Shown: positions 25,346-34,168, counted from the stretch's first letter. The stretch is 64,000 bases of DNA from Chryseobacterium sp. ISL-6 (GCF_018613715.1 NZ_JAGGPT010000006.1:186001-250000), one strand, 5' to 3'. Numbers and translations are program-made. The notes: generated by a model not told the origin, from the letters alone.

Positions 25346-25711
25346 TTAAACATTGATCCAATTAACAATACTGTTGATTGTACTTTTCAATTGTTGTGGG
25401 TTTTTATAATTTTCTGAAGGGTTTCTTTTAAAGTAATCTTCAACAAAGAATTCAAAAGCTCTTTTTTCTTCCTTATTTAAATCCCCAACTTTATGTATGA
25501 TAAAATCAGGTTTCCCAAAACTGTTTACCACAAGACATGCAAAAGCAATAATAGCATTTGTTTTCTTTGCCACAAGAAAGGGAAGTCCAAAACTCTCATT
25601 AACGATTTTTGAATTTTGCTTTTGAAGAAAAATATTCTTTAAAAGTACCATATCCGAAATATAAACTTCTTGATATTGGAGATTGTGTGGGTACTGAATA
25701 CGCGTTTCCAT
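25346..25711 (-). CDS. Hypothetical protein
   Basis: A 121-residue soluble protein that I do not recognise. It has no signal peptide or membrane helix. A central hydrophobic strand pair (GLPFLVAKKTNAIIAFACLVV) and a charged helical C-terminal half (KEEKRAFEFFVEDYFKRNP) suggest a small alpha/beta fold. It lies 43 bases upstream of the MocR-type gene on the same strand, so both may be transcribed together. No function is proposed. Confidence 0.55.
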   Translation of the reverse strand: METRIQYPHNLQYQEVYISDMVLLKNIFLQKQNSKIVNESFGLPFLVAKKTNAIIAFACLVVNSFGKPDFIIHKVGDLNKEEKRAFEFFVEDYFKRNPSENYKNPQQLKSTINSIVNWINV

Positions 25712-25834
25712 AGTGCTTGCTTTATAATAAACAAAATTATAAAGCCTATACGAAAGGACACAGATACAGAACTTAGTATTATCGTGGATACAGCAATATT
25801 ATTTTGAAAAAGAAATACAAATTCTGATTAAATT

Positions 25835-26536
25835 TTAATTGATCCTCTTCTTTGAAAAATGAATGATAAAGTCATCAAACTCCCTTTTATAGCTTCTTCC
25901 CACAGGAATTGAAGACTTCTCCAATAAAACCTCGTCATTATTAAAAGCGGTGACATACAGGGAATTGATCAAAAAAGACCGATGTACTCTTATAAATCCC
26001 TTCTCTGAAAGTACATCATTCAGCTCTGAAATTTTATTTTTAGCGACAATATGCAAACTTCCTTTTAATACCACTTTCACATCATTACCATTGCCTTCAA
26101 AGTAAATGATCTCATTCAGCAGAATTTTCCTTTGTAAACCTTCAGACTTTAGGAGTATAAACCCCTCAGCTGTTTTCTCTGTTGAAACATTTCGAAGTAC
26201 ACGATCCACAGATTTAAAAAATCGTTCAAAAGTGATTGGTTTTAAAATATAATCTACCGCCTCAAGCTCGAATCCTTCAATAGCAAATTCGCGATAAGCC
26301 GTTGTAAAAATAGTTTTAGGTTTTTTATTAAGAGATTTCAAAAAGTCTATCCCATTCAAATCAGGCATCTGGATATCCAGAAACATCAAATCTATTGACT
26401 TTTCCTGTAAGAGCTGATACGCTTCAATAGCACTTTTAGCCGTCCCTAAAAGTTTCAACGTTTCAATCTTTGAAATGTGACTTTCCAAAAGCTGTATGGC
26501 CAAAGGTTCATCATCCACTATGATACAGTTAATCAT
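25835..26536 (-). CDS. LytTR-family response regulator
   Basis: A 233-residue response regulator with a receiver domain (acidic pair DD at 8-9, phospho-Asp54 in LDIQMPDLNG, Lys in YILKPI) and a C-terminal LytTR DNA-binding domain (about 130-233; IYFEGNGNDVKVVLKG, FIRVHRSFLINSLYV, IPVGRSYKREF). LytTR regulators bind direct repeats and often control surface or secreted functions. The gene overlaps the 3' end of the LytS-type kinase gene by eight bases, so the two are translationally coupled and form one signalling pair. Confidence 0.95.
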   Translation of the reverse strand: MINCIIVDDEPLAIQLLESHISKIETLKLLGTAKSAIEAYQLLQEKSIDLMFLDIQMPDLNGIDFLKSLNKKPKTIFTTAYREFAIEGFELEAVDYILKPITFERFFKSVDRVLRNVSTEKTAEGFILLKSEGLQRKILLNEIIYFEGNGNDVKVVLKGSLHIVAKNKISELNDVLSEKGFIRVHRSFLINSLYVTAFNNDEVLLEKSSIPVGRSYKREFDDFIIHFSKKRIN

Positions 26537-27587
26537 TTTGCGCAGGTATCGTTATTTTTATGGTAAACCAGTTATTTTCTTTTAAGGTAATCAACTCAAA
26601 CCGACTGTCAAAATACAGTCGAAGCTGCTCCTTAATATTTTTCAAACCAAGTCCTTCTTTCTCAGCTTCTACAGCGTCCGGGCACGTATTTTCAACTTTT
26701 AAAACTGAATGATTCCGATTGGTCTCTGCCCAGATATTAATTTCTGCTTTTCCTGATATTTTCCCGGCTCCATGTTTAAATGCATTTTCCACTACAGAAA
26801 GAAACAGCAAAGGAGGAATGGTATTTGAGCTTTCCAGTTTCTCGAATTTACGGACTTTTAATCTTTCATCGTATCGTAATTTCTCGAGTTCTATATAGTC
26901 ATCTATAATTAAAAGCTCATCAGAAATAAGGACTGTTTTCCTTTGTCCCTTGTATAAAATATAATCCAGAATGTCGGAAAGGCGATTGATCGATTCAGAG
27001 GTCCGTTCAGAATTAGCAACAGAAAGTGCGTAGATATTATTTAGTGTATTGAATAAAAAGTGTGGGTTTAATTGGGATTTTAATGCTTTTAGCTCAAGTT
27101 CTGCCTTTTCTTTCAAAAGTTGGGTTGTATTTTCTTTTTCATTTCTATACCGTATCATAAACATCGTAGCGACAAAAATAAAACTTCCTGTTACGATAGA
27201 GAATACATAATAAAATAAAAGATAATTCAGGTCAGTTACGATATCCACTAAGCTATCTTTGGGATAATTCATAAAAACAGGTTCTACTGCGTACACAATA
27301 AAAATTCTATTAATAACCGAAATAATATAGATGCTTATAACCAGGTAAGTTGAAAATAGAAAATATTTTTTGCAGTTGAAAAACCGGGCAATCAGCACAT
27401 AATAGATAAAATTGGCACCTGCAATTTGGAAAATCCAATGGCTAATATCATAAATAAGGTTTTCATTGAAATGGGCGTAGTCATAATGACCATAATCTTT
27501 GGCCATTCCAAACAAAAATAATCCTATCCAAAAAATAACTTGGAAACCAATATTCTGCTGTATTCTCTTCTTTTTCGTAGTCTTCAC
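26529..27587 (-). CDS. LytS/YehU-type sensor histidine kinase (GTG start proposed)
   Basis: A 352-residue kinase of the His_kinase (PF06580) type. It has four N-terminal membrane helices, the phospho-acceptor His in LKSQLNPHFLFNTLNNIYALS, and a GHKL ATPase end (PPLLFLSVVENAFKHG, GLGLKNIKEQLRLYF). An open frame extends upstream to an ATG at 27734, but the extra 49 residues have no family resemblance. The GTG at 27587 gives MKTTKKKRIQQNIGFQVIFW, a normal beginning. On the minus strand a TATTTTTG box (27594-27601) lies six bases before that GTG, which would place the longer start upstream of the transcript. It is coupled to the LytTR regulator by an eight-base overlap. Confidence 0.88.
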   Translation of the reverse strand: MKTTKKKRIQQNIGFQVIFWIGLFLFGMAKDYGHYDYAHFNENLIYDISHWIFQIAGANFIYYVLIARFFNCKKYFLFSTYLVISIYIISVINRIFIVYAVEPVFMNYPKDSLVDIVTDLNYLLFYYVFSIVTGSFIFVATMFMIRYRNEKENTTQLLKEKAELELKALKSQLNPHFLFNTLNNIYALSVANSERTSESINRLSDILDYILYKGQRKTVLISDELLIIDDYIELEKLRYDERLKVRKFEKLESSNTIPPLLFLSVVENAFKHGAGKISGKAEINIWAETNRNHSVLKVENTCPDAVEAEKEGLGLKNIKEQLRLYFDSRFELITLKENNWFTIKITIPAQND

Positions 27588-27593
27588 AATATC

Positions 27594-27601
27594 CAAAAAT
27601 A
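27594..27601 (-). promoter_or_regulatory. -7 box just upstream of the kinase GTG
   Basis: TATTTTTG on the minus strand, a TAnnTTTG match, six bases before the proposed GTG start. It implies a leaderless or near-leaderless message. Confidence 0.45.
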
Positions 27602-27774
27602 TAAAATCCAGATCGATGAAAATACATTTAGTTTTTAATAAAGTAAAATTGCTGGTGAATAACGATATTTTACATTCAGACAGCAAAAGATGCTTTCTAC
27701 CATTAAATACATTCATTCTGACACAATCGCTCAATAAGCGCCTTCTTTTAGAAAAATTTGCAAAAAAAACAATA

Positions 27775-28878
27775 ATGGATACACCATCTGAGCGATTTTA
27801 TGGACTCGATCACCTAAGAGCTACTGCGATTCTATTGGTCTTATTTTATCATTACCGGGCATTTACCCATCCTGAATGGGTAAATGTTTATGGAAGATTT
27901 GGATGGACAGGTGTGGATCTATTCTTTGTGTTAAGCGGATTCCTGATCTCTAATCAGCTCTTCAAAGAAATAAAAATTCATCAGAAGATCGATCTCAGAT
28001 CCTTTTTTGCCAATAGATTCTTCAGGATTATTCCGCCCTATCTCTTCACCATTTTGCTGTATTTCAGTTTCCCTTTTTTTAGAGAAAGGGAAAGCTTATC
28101 TCCGCTTTGGAAATTTCTCACCTTTACCCAAAACTATGGTCTTGATGTGATCAACCAGGGAACTTTTTCTCATGCCTGGTCTTTGTGTATTGAAGAACAA
28201 TTTTACCTTTTGCTTCCCTTTTCATTGTTATTATTTTTAAAAACAAAAACGTTTAAATATTTAAAAATTTTTATCGCTTTAGTTCTCATTTTCAGTATAC
28301 TTATCCGATTTATTTCATGGCACGGGTTTATAGTTCCTCATATCAATACCGAAAACTTTTGGAAAGAATGGTATATGAATATCTATTATCCTACTTATAC
28401 CCGTTTGGATAGCTTAGCTATAGGTGTTCTGATTGGTTATTTATTTCAGTTCTCTTTAAAATTTAAAGTCCTGATCAACACCTATGGAAATCTTCTTTTT
28501 ATTGCTGGTGTTCTCCTTCTGGGATTTTCTTTTTGGTTCTGTGATGAACAAGCTTCAAAAAACGCCTCTGTTTTTGGATTTACCTCAGTTGCCATAAGCT
28601 ATGGACTGATCGTTATGTCTGCTATTTCCCATTCGTCCTATATTTCTAAATCGGGATTATTTATTACCAATCAGCTCGCCAGTCTTTCTTATGCCATCTA
28701 TCTTTCCCATAAAGGTGTTATTCATATGGTACAGGAAGGATTAAAATCTTTAAACATCGCTATTCCCGATAATATAGTGCTTTTGATCTGTTTGTCAGCG
28801 TGTATCGTTGGGGCATTATTTTACAGATATGCTATTGAAAAACCTTCGGAAAAACTAAAAAGAATTGTAAATCGCTGA
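27775..28878 (+). CDS. OafA/YrhL-type membrane acyltransferase
   Basis: A 367-residue acyltransferase-3 family protein, which transfers acyl groups to surface polysaccharides or other glycans at the inner membrane. Seen: YGLDHLRATAILLVLFYHY with the catalytic His, WTGVDLFFVLSGFLI, RFFRIIPPY and WSLCIEEQFYLLLP, all family hallmarks, with about ten membrane helices. The start at 27775 is taken from the family's normal N-terminus (MDTPSERFYGLDHLRA); the frame is open further upstream, but that part overlaps the divergent kinase gene. It is divergent from the LytS/LytTR pair, so it could be a target of that pair (inference). Confidence 0.92.
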   Translation: MDTPSERFYGLDHLRATAILLVLFYHYRAFTHPEWVNVYGRFGWTGVDLFFVLSGFLISNQLFKEIKIHQKIDLRSFFANRFFRIIPPYLFTILLYFSFPFFRERESLSPLWKFLTFTQNYGLDVINQGTFSHAWSLCIEEQFYLLLPFSLLLFLKTKTFKYLKIFIALVLIFSILIRFISWHGFIVPHINTENFWKEWYMNIYYPTYTRLDSLAIGVLIGYLFQFSLKFKVLINTYGNLLFIAGVLLLGFSFWFCDEQASKNASVFGFTSVAISYGLIVMSAISHSSYISKSGLFITNQLASLSYAIYLSHKGVIHMVQEGLKSLNIAIPDNIVLLICLSACIVGALFYRYAIEKPSEKLKRIVNR

Positions 28879-29024
28879 TACAGACCTATTAAATAAACCA
28901 TCAACCAACACTTATCTTTAAAATACCTACATCTATATAGAAATAAATCCATTTATTAGCTTGTCCTGGCCTGGTATTAAGTATACTGGTAATTTTAGGA
29001 TAATAATTTTAAATACAACAACCT

Positions 29025-29246
29025 ATGAAAAATTTTAAGAAGCTTAGCAGACAAGAGCAAAAAGAAATTCTGGGACAAGGTGGAAGTGTTGGTGGAGGTA
29101 CAATAGGTGGTCCAGCCATCCCATTTTGTAAAAGTGATGCAGACTGCGCTTCAGGCTCTTACTGTTCCTATTCAGTATGGATGTGCTTTAAACCCAAACC
29201 AGAATTTCAATGCACCACATCCACCTCCAGGGGTGTCTTAAATTGA
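29025..29246 (+). CDS. Bacteriocin-like Cys-rich peptide precursor
   Basis: A 73-residue peptide. The first 20 residues (MKNFKKLSRQEQKEILGQGG) look like a double-glycine-type leader, a form common in short predicted peptides of Chryseobacterium. The mature part would be about 53 residues: a Gly-rich stretch (SVGGGTIGGP), then five cysteines at 35, 41, 47, 54 and 63 in CKSDADCASGSYC and a Pro/Lys-rich loop. Such leaders are usually removed by a C39-peptidase ABC exporter or related protease, and none is encoded in this window. Antimicrobial activity is not shown by sequence; a secreted signalling or structural peptide is equally possible. Confidence 0.7.
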   Translation: MKNFKKLSRQEQKEILGQGGSVGGGTIGGPAIPFCKSDADCASGSYCSYSVWMCFKPKPEFQCTTSTSRGVLN

Positions 29247-29682
29247 ATTACTCATTATCATTCAATCTAAAATCTAATAACGCAAACAGGTTAATTAGTC
29301 CTGTCTTTATTTATATGAAAATATATTATTGTGAGTTTATCCCTAAATACATCCTTCATTAAAGTAGAATGTTGCTGAGACAAAATTCTCTTTTTTATAC
29401 TTCTTACATTCACTAAATACAAAATTCTTCCAGACATTCGTTTTATCATCCTCATTACCAAAAAGTTATTTATTCTCTAATAGCAGGGAATATCCATTTT
29501 AAATAAGCCTAAACTAACATTTCCACTATAATATTTTACTTAAAATATTAAATTTTGTAAACACGATTAACTTTTTAAAAAAATATCAATCAAATGATTG
29601 TTTTGTATTAAATTTATACATCCAATTTTTTTTAAGAAGTTTTTAATCCATAAACCGAGATCCTGATGATCTCCTATTTGCT
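29247..29682. other. AT-rich gene-free spacer
   Basis: There is no credible gene in these 436 bases. A weak hairpin with ACAGG/CCTGT arms and a short T-rich flank at about 29286-29310 may end the peptide transcript. The final 100 bases presumably carry the promoter of the glycosyltransferase gene, but no perfect TAnnTTTG with a matching TTG was found. Confidence 0.4.
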
Positions 29683-30723
29683 ATGAAGATACCCAAACAA
29701 CTCAATGTTATCAGGAGGAGGGTGATGCGGAGCCTTACAAAAAATATAGGGAAATCAAATTCCACTGTTAAGCAGGGCAAAGAGGTAACGATAAAAAAAA
29801 TACTCATCTCCCGCCCCAATCATAGATTGGGAAATCTTTTGTTGCTTTCACCAATAGTTCAGGAAGTTATTGACACTTTTCCAAATGCCAAAATTGATCT
29901 ATTTGTAAAAGGCAGTATTTCACCCATTATTTTTAAAAATTACGAAAATATTGATCGTATCATTCAACTTCCAAAGAAGCCGTTCAGTAACTTATTAAAA
30001 TATATAAAAGGCTGGAGTCTGCTGCGCTGGACCAAATATGATCTGGTTATCAATACAAGCCACAGCTCATCTTCGGGAAAATTATCTACTCAGATGGCCA
30101 ATGCTGAGTACAAGTTTTTTAATGAATGGAATGATGAACTCCATTTAAAATACCCGGACTATCCACATGCCGCAAAAAATGCAATCTACAATCTGCGGGC
30201 ATTTCTTACCCAATTGGGATTTGAAGAAAATACAGGCAAAATCCCTTTTTTAAGTATAAAACTGGATAGAAATGAGATAGAAACCGGCAAAATAAAACTA
30301 AACGAAATCATCAACAATGACAAAAGGACCATTTGTCTTTTCACAAACGCTACCGGGGACAAGTGTTATTCGAAAGACTGGTGGGCTTCATTTCATGAAA
30401 ATTTACAGTCTGCGTTTCCAGATTATAATATCATCGAACTCTTACCCGTGGAAAATATTTCCAGATTAGATTTTAAAATCCCGTCTTTCTACAGTACAGA
30501 TATTCGGGAGATGGGTTCTTTCATTGCTAATACAAGTGTTTTTATCGCTGCAGATAATGGTGTAATGCATTTGTCCAGCGCTGTAGAAACCCCAACTGTA
30601 GGACTGTTTGCAGTAACTGATGAGAACGCATACAAACCTTACAATGACAAAAGTTTTTCTATTAATACAAACCACGTTAATGAACATCAAATAATGGACA
30701 TGCTAAAAGCAGTTCTTAATTAA
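29683..30723 (+). CDS. Glycosyltransferase family 9 (heptosyltransferase-like) protein
   Basis: A 346-residue GT9 family protein; these transfer heptose or related sugars onto lipopolysaccharide core. Seen: the N-terminal ILISRPNHRLGNLLLLSPIVQEV (residues about 41-63; the family has RxDRIGDLVLxTP), the middle TNATGDKCYSKDWWASF, and the C-terminal nucleotide-sugar motif AADNGVMHLSSAVETPTVGLF. A basic, not clearly membrane-spanning N-terminus of about 35 residues precedes the domain. It is followed after 65 bases by a Kdo/LPS-kinase-like gene, which supports a role in LPS core assembly. Confidence 0.9.
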   Translation: MKIPKQLNVIRRRVMRSLTKNIGKSNSTVKQGKEVTIKKILISRPNHRLGNLLLLSPIVQEVIDTFPNAKIDLFVKGSISPIIFKNYENIDRIIQLPKKPFSNLLKYIKGWSLLRWTKYDLVINTSHSSSSGKLSTQMANAEYKFFNEWNDELHLKYPDYPHAAKNAIYNLRAFLTQLGFEENTGKIPFLSIKLDRNEIETGKIKLNEIINNDKRTICLFTNATGDKCYSKDWWASFHENLQSAFPDYNIIELLPVENISRLDFKIPSFYSTDIREMGSFIANTSVFIAADNGVMHLSSAVETPTVGLFAVTDENAYKPYNDKSFSINTNHVNEHQIMDMLKAVLN

Positions 30724-30788
30724 AGAATTGCATCGAATACTGAACTTGAAACCTACTGATCTTTACCACAATTACATTTATAATAAGT

Positions 30789-31631
30789 ATGAATATTGTT
30801 CTTACACCCGATTATTCTCATTATAAGGATGAGATAATCCGTATCATAAAAAACTTCCATAACGAGGGTACTTTAATTGGTCCCGGAAGCAGAAATATTG
30901 TAAAATCATTTACAATCGACGGAAAGCAGCTGAATTTTAAATCATTTAAGCAGCATAACTTTATCAACAGGCATGTTTATAAGTATTACCGTAAGTCTAA
31001 AGCAAAACGCTCTTTCGAATATGCCAATATGCTGATTGAGAAAAACTTCTACTCCCCACAGCCCATCGCCTACGTAGAATTTCATGATTGGCTGGGGCTA
31101 ACAAACAGCTATTATATAAGCGAACAACTAGAAAACACCTGTACCTTAGAAAACGTTTTTTATTCCGAAAGACCTTTTGAGGATGTGAAAGAGATTATCA
31201 AAGCGTACACCCAGTTAGTTTTTCAATTGCATGAACAGGGAATTGAATTCATTGATAATTCTCCAGGAAATTTCTTAATAGAAAAGATCAACGATGCCTA
31301 TCGTTTTTTTATGGTAGATCTTAACAGAATGAATTTTCATGCCGATTTTGAACTTCCAAAAAGGATTAAAAACTTTTCACGAATAACCAATGATCCAAAG
31401 ATTCTCAAAATCATCAGTACAGAATATTCGTTACTGGCAGGAATTTCCCCCGAATACTTTTTAAAACAAATCGTTAATGCCAGCAACAAGCTACGAACCA
31501 AGCGTAAGATAAAAAAAGTATTGAAGTTTTATAAATATTTCCTGAAAGTCATTCCAGTGTCTAGAAATTTAATACTCATTTCAATGATCAGCCTTTTAGA
31601 ATCTGACTTACCTTTTCTTCTTTCGGTTTAA
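30789..31631 (+). CDS. Kdo/lipopolysaccharide kinase-like protein
   Basis: A 280-residue protein of the Kdo kinase/WaaP branch of the protein-kinase fold. Seen: a Gly-rich N-lobe (GPGSRNIVKSF) followed by basic KSFKQHNFINRHVYKYYRKSKAKRS, a helix with RSFEYANMLIEKNF (αC-like), the catalytic-loop equivalent FIDNSPGNFLIEK (usual form H-x-D-x4-N; here Asp and Asn are present and the His is replaced), and a metal-binding FMVDLNRMNF. The C-terminus is helical and hydrophobic. It follows the GT9 gene, consistent with phosphorylation of LPS core sugars. Its last codons (SDLPFLLS) reappear as a relic at about 33250. Confidence 0.85.
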   Translation: MNIVLTPDYSHYKDEIIRIIKNFHNEGTLIGPGSRNIVKSFTIDGKQLNFKSFKQHNFINRHVYKYYRKSKAKRSFEYANMLIEKNFYSPQPIAYVEFHDWLGLTNSYYISEQLENTCTLENVFYSERPFEDVKEIIKAYTQLVFQLHEQGIEFIDNSPGNFLIEKINDAYRFFMVDLNRMNFHADFELPKRIKNFSRITNDPKILKIISTEYSLLAGISPEYFLKQIVNASNKLRTKRKIKKVLKFYKYFLKVIPVSRNLILISMISLLESDLPFLLSV

Positions 31632-31664
31632 GTGGATAAGAATTATAATTTAAAATGATTGGGC

Positions 31665-31760
31665 AACAGATGAAGCTTTGAAGAAGGAGTTGGAGAAGTA
31701 ATTGTTGCTTTTAGAATAATTGAAAATATAGAATCCTGCTTTTTTAAGTGGGGTTTTTTG
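31665..31760 (+). pseudogene. Relic of the 3' end and terminator of an XRE gene like that at 33413
   Basis: From about 31665 the sequence matches the last codons of the XRE gene at 33413-33793 and what follows: TDEALKKELEK then a stop, then TTAGAATAATTGAAAATAT, then the TCCTGCTTTTTTAAGTGGGG hairpin with a T-run. The rest of the gene is missing, and it follows the kinase stop directly. This is a truncated copy left from a duplication. Confidence 0.7.
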
Positions 31761-31876
31761 TACTATTATTTAGAATCTAATATCAAATTTTAACTTTAAA
31801 TTTCATCTCCTCTATTTATTTTTCCCTATTATTCTCACAAGTTTTTTTATAACATCGGAGAACATACCCTTATCAC

Positions 31877-33124
31877 TTACTTGTTAAACGGATATTCATT
31901 GATCCAGTGAAAACCACGCTTGTTTAGCCGATAATCTTCCTTTTTCTTTCTTATTGTTTTTATTCTTACAGAGTCGCTCCCCATATTTCCTGTAAAAAAA
32001 ATGATGCTGTCTTTTTGAACATTGTAATGCAGATTTGCGTATATATGGTCTCGTTCCGTTTTACGAATTGTAAGTGTTTTTTTTCGTGTATCTATAACGC
32101 CCAGAAATGCCTTAGTCTTATCATTGTTAAGAATTATACCTGTCCGGCCGGGGTAACTGATCAATAGTTTTTTCCAACCAACAGAATCGTTGCTGCAGGA
32201 CGGTATTTCCCGATTGTTAATTATAAATTTCTCAACAGTATATGCGCCCTCCATTGGTACAGCTGGAGGTGTATAAGACAGCACTGACGAAGAAGTGAGT
32301 ATAAAATAAGCCACGACAAGTCCCTTGAGGACAATAAGTGTAATACGCTTCCACCTTTTGTCGGATGTTCGTTTTTGAAAACGTAGTTGCGATGGCTGAT
32401 GCAAAACAAAAAAGCGATACAGCGCAATGGCATCACCGCTTACAATAAATACACAAAACAAAACAATATGGCTGGAAAATATTTTTACGGGGACATCATA
32501 AAAAAAATTCAGCAGCGCTACATTGATCATCACCGTCATGGAAAAAAGAGCGCCAAAAGTTTTTGTTCGCCTGAAAAGAAGTAAAAGTCCACCAATAGAT
32601 TCCAGCAGTCCGGAAACAAATGTATATCCTTTGGAAGCCCCCATCATAGCCCATATTATTCCCATGGGCGACATATCGCCAACTTTTTCTTCCAGCCTCC
32701 CAATCGAGTTGGCAGGAAACTGACCGTTGTGCAGTTTCGCAAAACCATACGAAAGCATGATCATAGCAACATAATAACGTGCTACTACTACCGTAAACCA
32801 ATGAAGATCTTTAAATGTACGCTGCTTTTTATCTGTAAAAAGTATAATGAGCGCCGCCACTGCAGCTAAGCCCATACTGACGAAAACTACCCAATAATCC
32901 AATGTTGTATCCCCACTGCCAGTCATCATAATATATTCCACCTGCTGCTGCTGAAAAACATTTTTACACAACCACAACACTCCGCTTTTATATATTCCCG
33001 CTAAAGGCGAAAACTGTGAGGTGAGGATAAAAAGATACACATAAGAAATAACATACAAATGCAGGAAACGTAATACAGCATTGGGCTTTCTTTGATTGGG
33101 AAAATTGGTAGATCTTGTATCCAT
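31877..33124 (-). CDS. DoxX-like membrane protein with C-terminal beta-rich domain
   Basis: A 415-residue protein. Its N-terminal two thirds have six or more membrane helices with DoxX-like features (VVARYYVAMIMLSYGFAKLHNGQF, GYTFVSGLLESIGGLLLLFRRT, NFFYDVPVKIFSSHIVLF). The last 120 residues are soluble and beta-rich (GRTGIILNNDKTKAFLGVID, KKTLTIRKTE). The start is set at MDTRSTNF (33124); a frame open to 33223 exists, but a TAAATTTG box on the minus strand (33211-33218) lies inside it. By eye it is richer in G+C than its neighbours and lies between two relic gene ends, so recent acquisition is likely. Function unknown. Confidence 0.8.
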   Translation of the reverse strand: MDTRSTNFPNQRKPNAVLRFLHLYVISYVYLFILTSQFSPLAGIYKSGVLWLCKNVFQQQQVEYIMMTGSGDTTLDYWVVFVSMGLAAVAALIILFTDKKQRTFKDLHWFTVVVARYYVAMIMLSYGFAKLHNGQFPANSIGRLEEKVGDMSPMGIIWAMMGASKGYTFVSGLLESIGGLLLLFRRTKTFGALFSMTVMINVALLNFFYDVPVKIFSSHIVLFCVFIVSGDAIALYRFFVLHQPSQLRFQKRTSDKRWKRITLIVLKGLVVAYFILTSSSVLSYTPPAVPMEGAYTVEKFIINNREIPSCSNDSVGWKKLLISYPGRTGIILNNDKTKAFLGVIDTRKKTLTIRKTERDHIYANLHYNVQKDSIIFFTGNMGSDSVRIKTIRKKKEDYRLNKRGFHWINEYPFNK

Positions 33125-33210
33125 ATTAACAATCGTTTTGTGAGATTTATTTTTATCTAATATTAACTTGTTCGGGGTTTTGCAATGGTGAGGCAAACGA
33201 AGAACAAGTC

Positions 33211-33218
33211 CAAATTTA
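33211..33218 (-). promoter_or_regulatory. -7 box of the DoxX-like gene
   Basis: TAAATTTG on the minus strand, a TAnnTTTG match, giving a leader of about 80 bases to the ATG at 33124. No TTG stands at the right distance. Confidence 0.35.
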
Positions 33219-33248
33219 TACATTTTTATTATTCGTTTGTAAAGTTAT

Positions 33249-33299
33249 ATCTGACTTGCCTTTTCTTCTTTCGATGTAAGCAGATGAAAAATTATAATT
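33249..33299 (+). pseudogene. Relic of the 3' end of an LPS-kinase-like gene
   Basis: These bases translate in one frame as SDLPFLLSM then stop, almost the same as the last residues of the kinase at 30789-31631 (SDLPFLLSV then stop), and the match continues past the stop (GATGAAAAATTATAATT against GATAAGAATTATAATT). No other part of a kinase gene precedes it. It is a relic of a duplicated kinase gene. Confidence 0.65.
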
Positions 33300-33379
33300 A
33301 AAAACAGATAACCAACGGAAAAACTTTTTATGAACCTTTGAAAAACTAAAATCACCAGAATAACAACAACAATTTTCTT

Positions 33380-33387
33380 TATATTTG
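33380..33387 (+). promoter_or_regulatory. -7 box of the small XRE gene
   Basis: TATATTTG, a perfect TAnnTTTG match, 25 bases before the ATG. There is no good TTG upstream. Confidence 0.5.
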
Positions 33388-33412
33388 TAGAAAGCACATT
33401 TAAGAGGTCACT

Positions 33413-33793
33413 ATGGAAAAGCTAAAAAGTCTAAGAAAGCAGAGAGGATATACTCAGGAATACATGTCACAAATTCTGGCGACGGATGTTTCAAACTATT
33501 GCAGAAAAGAAAGCGGCGATGTAAAGATATTTGATGATGAATGGGAGAAGTTGGCTAAAGCTTTGAATGTTCCAGTGGAAGATATTAAAGAAGAAAGAAC
33601 TAATGGCGTTGTTCAAAACAATGACAACTTAACTTTTAATGATAGTAGTTCTTTTCAGCAAACAGGTAATACAAATCAATATTATAATATTCCGGACTAT
33701 ATGCTGGAAAATCATAAGGAATATATTGATATGTTGAAGGAACAGAATGAAGCTTTGAAAAAGGAATTGGAGAAGTTTAAATCTGGGAAGTAA
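33413..33793 (+). CDS. Small XRE-type helix-turn-helix protein
   Basis: A 126-residue protein with an N-terminal helix-turn-helix of XRE type (about 1-60; LRKQRGYTQEYMSQILATDVSNYCRKESG), an Asn/Gln-rich middle (NGVVQNNDNLTFNDSSSFQQTGNTNQ) and a short coiled-coil end (EYIDMLKEQNEALKKELEKF). Small proteins of this plan are frequent in this genus. The coiled coil suggests a dimer. Its 3' end and terminator are duplicated at 31665-31760, and a relic kinase end lies upstream of it, so an ancestral kinase-XRE gene pair was probably duplicated here. Targets unknown. Confidence 0.82.
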   Translation: MEKLKSLRKQRGYTQEYMSQILATDVSNYCRKESGDVKIFDDEWEKLAKALNVPVEDIKEERTNGVVQNNDNLTFNDSSSFQQTGNTNQYYNIPDYMLENHKEYIDMLKEQNEALKKELEKFKSGK

Positions 33794-33823
33794 TTTTGTT
33801 CTTAGAATAATTGAAAATATATG

Positions 33824-33849
33824 TCCTGCTTTTTTAAGTGGGATTTTTT
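33824..33849 (+). terminator. Terminator of the small XRE gene
   Basis: TCCTGCTT (33824-33831) pairs with AAGTGGGA (33836-33843), with two wobbles, and a T-run follows. The same hairpin type occurs at 31733 and 38893. Confidence 0.75.
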
Positions 33850-33960
33850 GTAGGACATAATTTTAAAAACCCAAAATAAAACTTTGAATTATCTTTTGTA
33901 ATTCAAAGTTTAATAGAAACACCTCTAAAAGATTGAATTGTAAATCAACTCATAACAAAA

Positions 33961-33985
33961 AAAGCTCTACTAATAGTAGAGCTTT
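33961..33985. terminator. Hairpin with T-rich flank, possible terminator
   Basis: AAAGCTCTAC (33961-33970) pairs with GTAGAGCTTT (33976-33985), perfect 10-bp arms and a 5-base loop. No gene ends close by, so it may be left from lost genes. Confidence 0.6.
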
Positions 33986-34168
33986 ATATTAAAAAATTTA
34001 TTTTAAATTTTTTTCGAAAAAAGAACTGTTCAGACTTTGAAACTATCTAGGTCAATATCCATATTGACAACAATATTATTTATTGTTTCACTAATAGGAT
34101 CATAGTTTATAATCCTATATGTAGTTGAATTATTGAAAAAGGAATATTTCAGGAATATTTAAAGGTCT

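Noticed and set aside
26529..27734. Long form of the LytS-type kinase beginning at 27734
   Set aside because: The additional 49 residues are unlike the family, and a -7 box lies downstream of that ATG.
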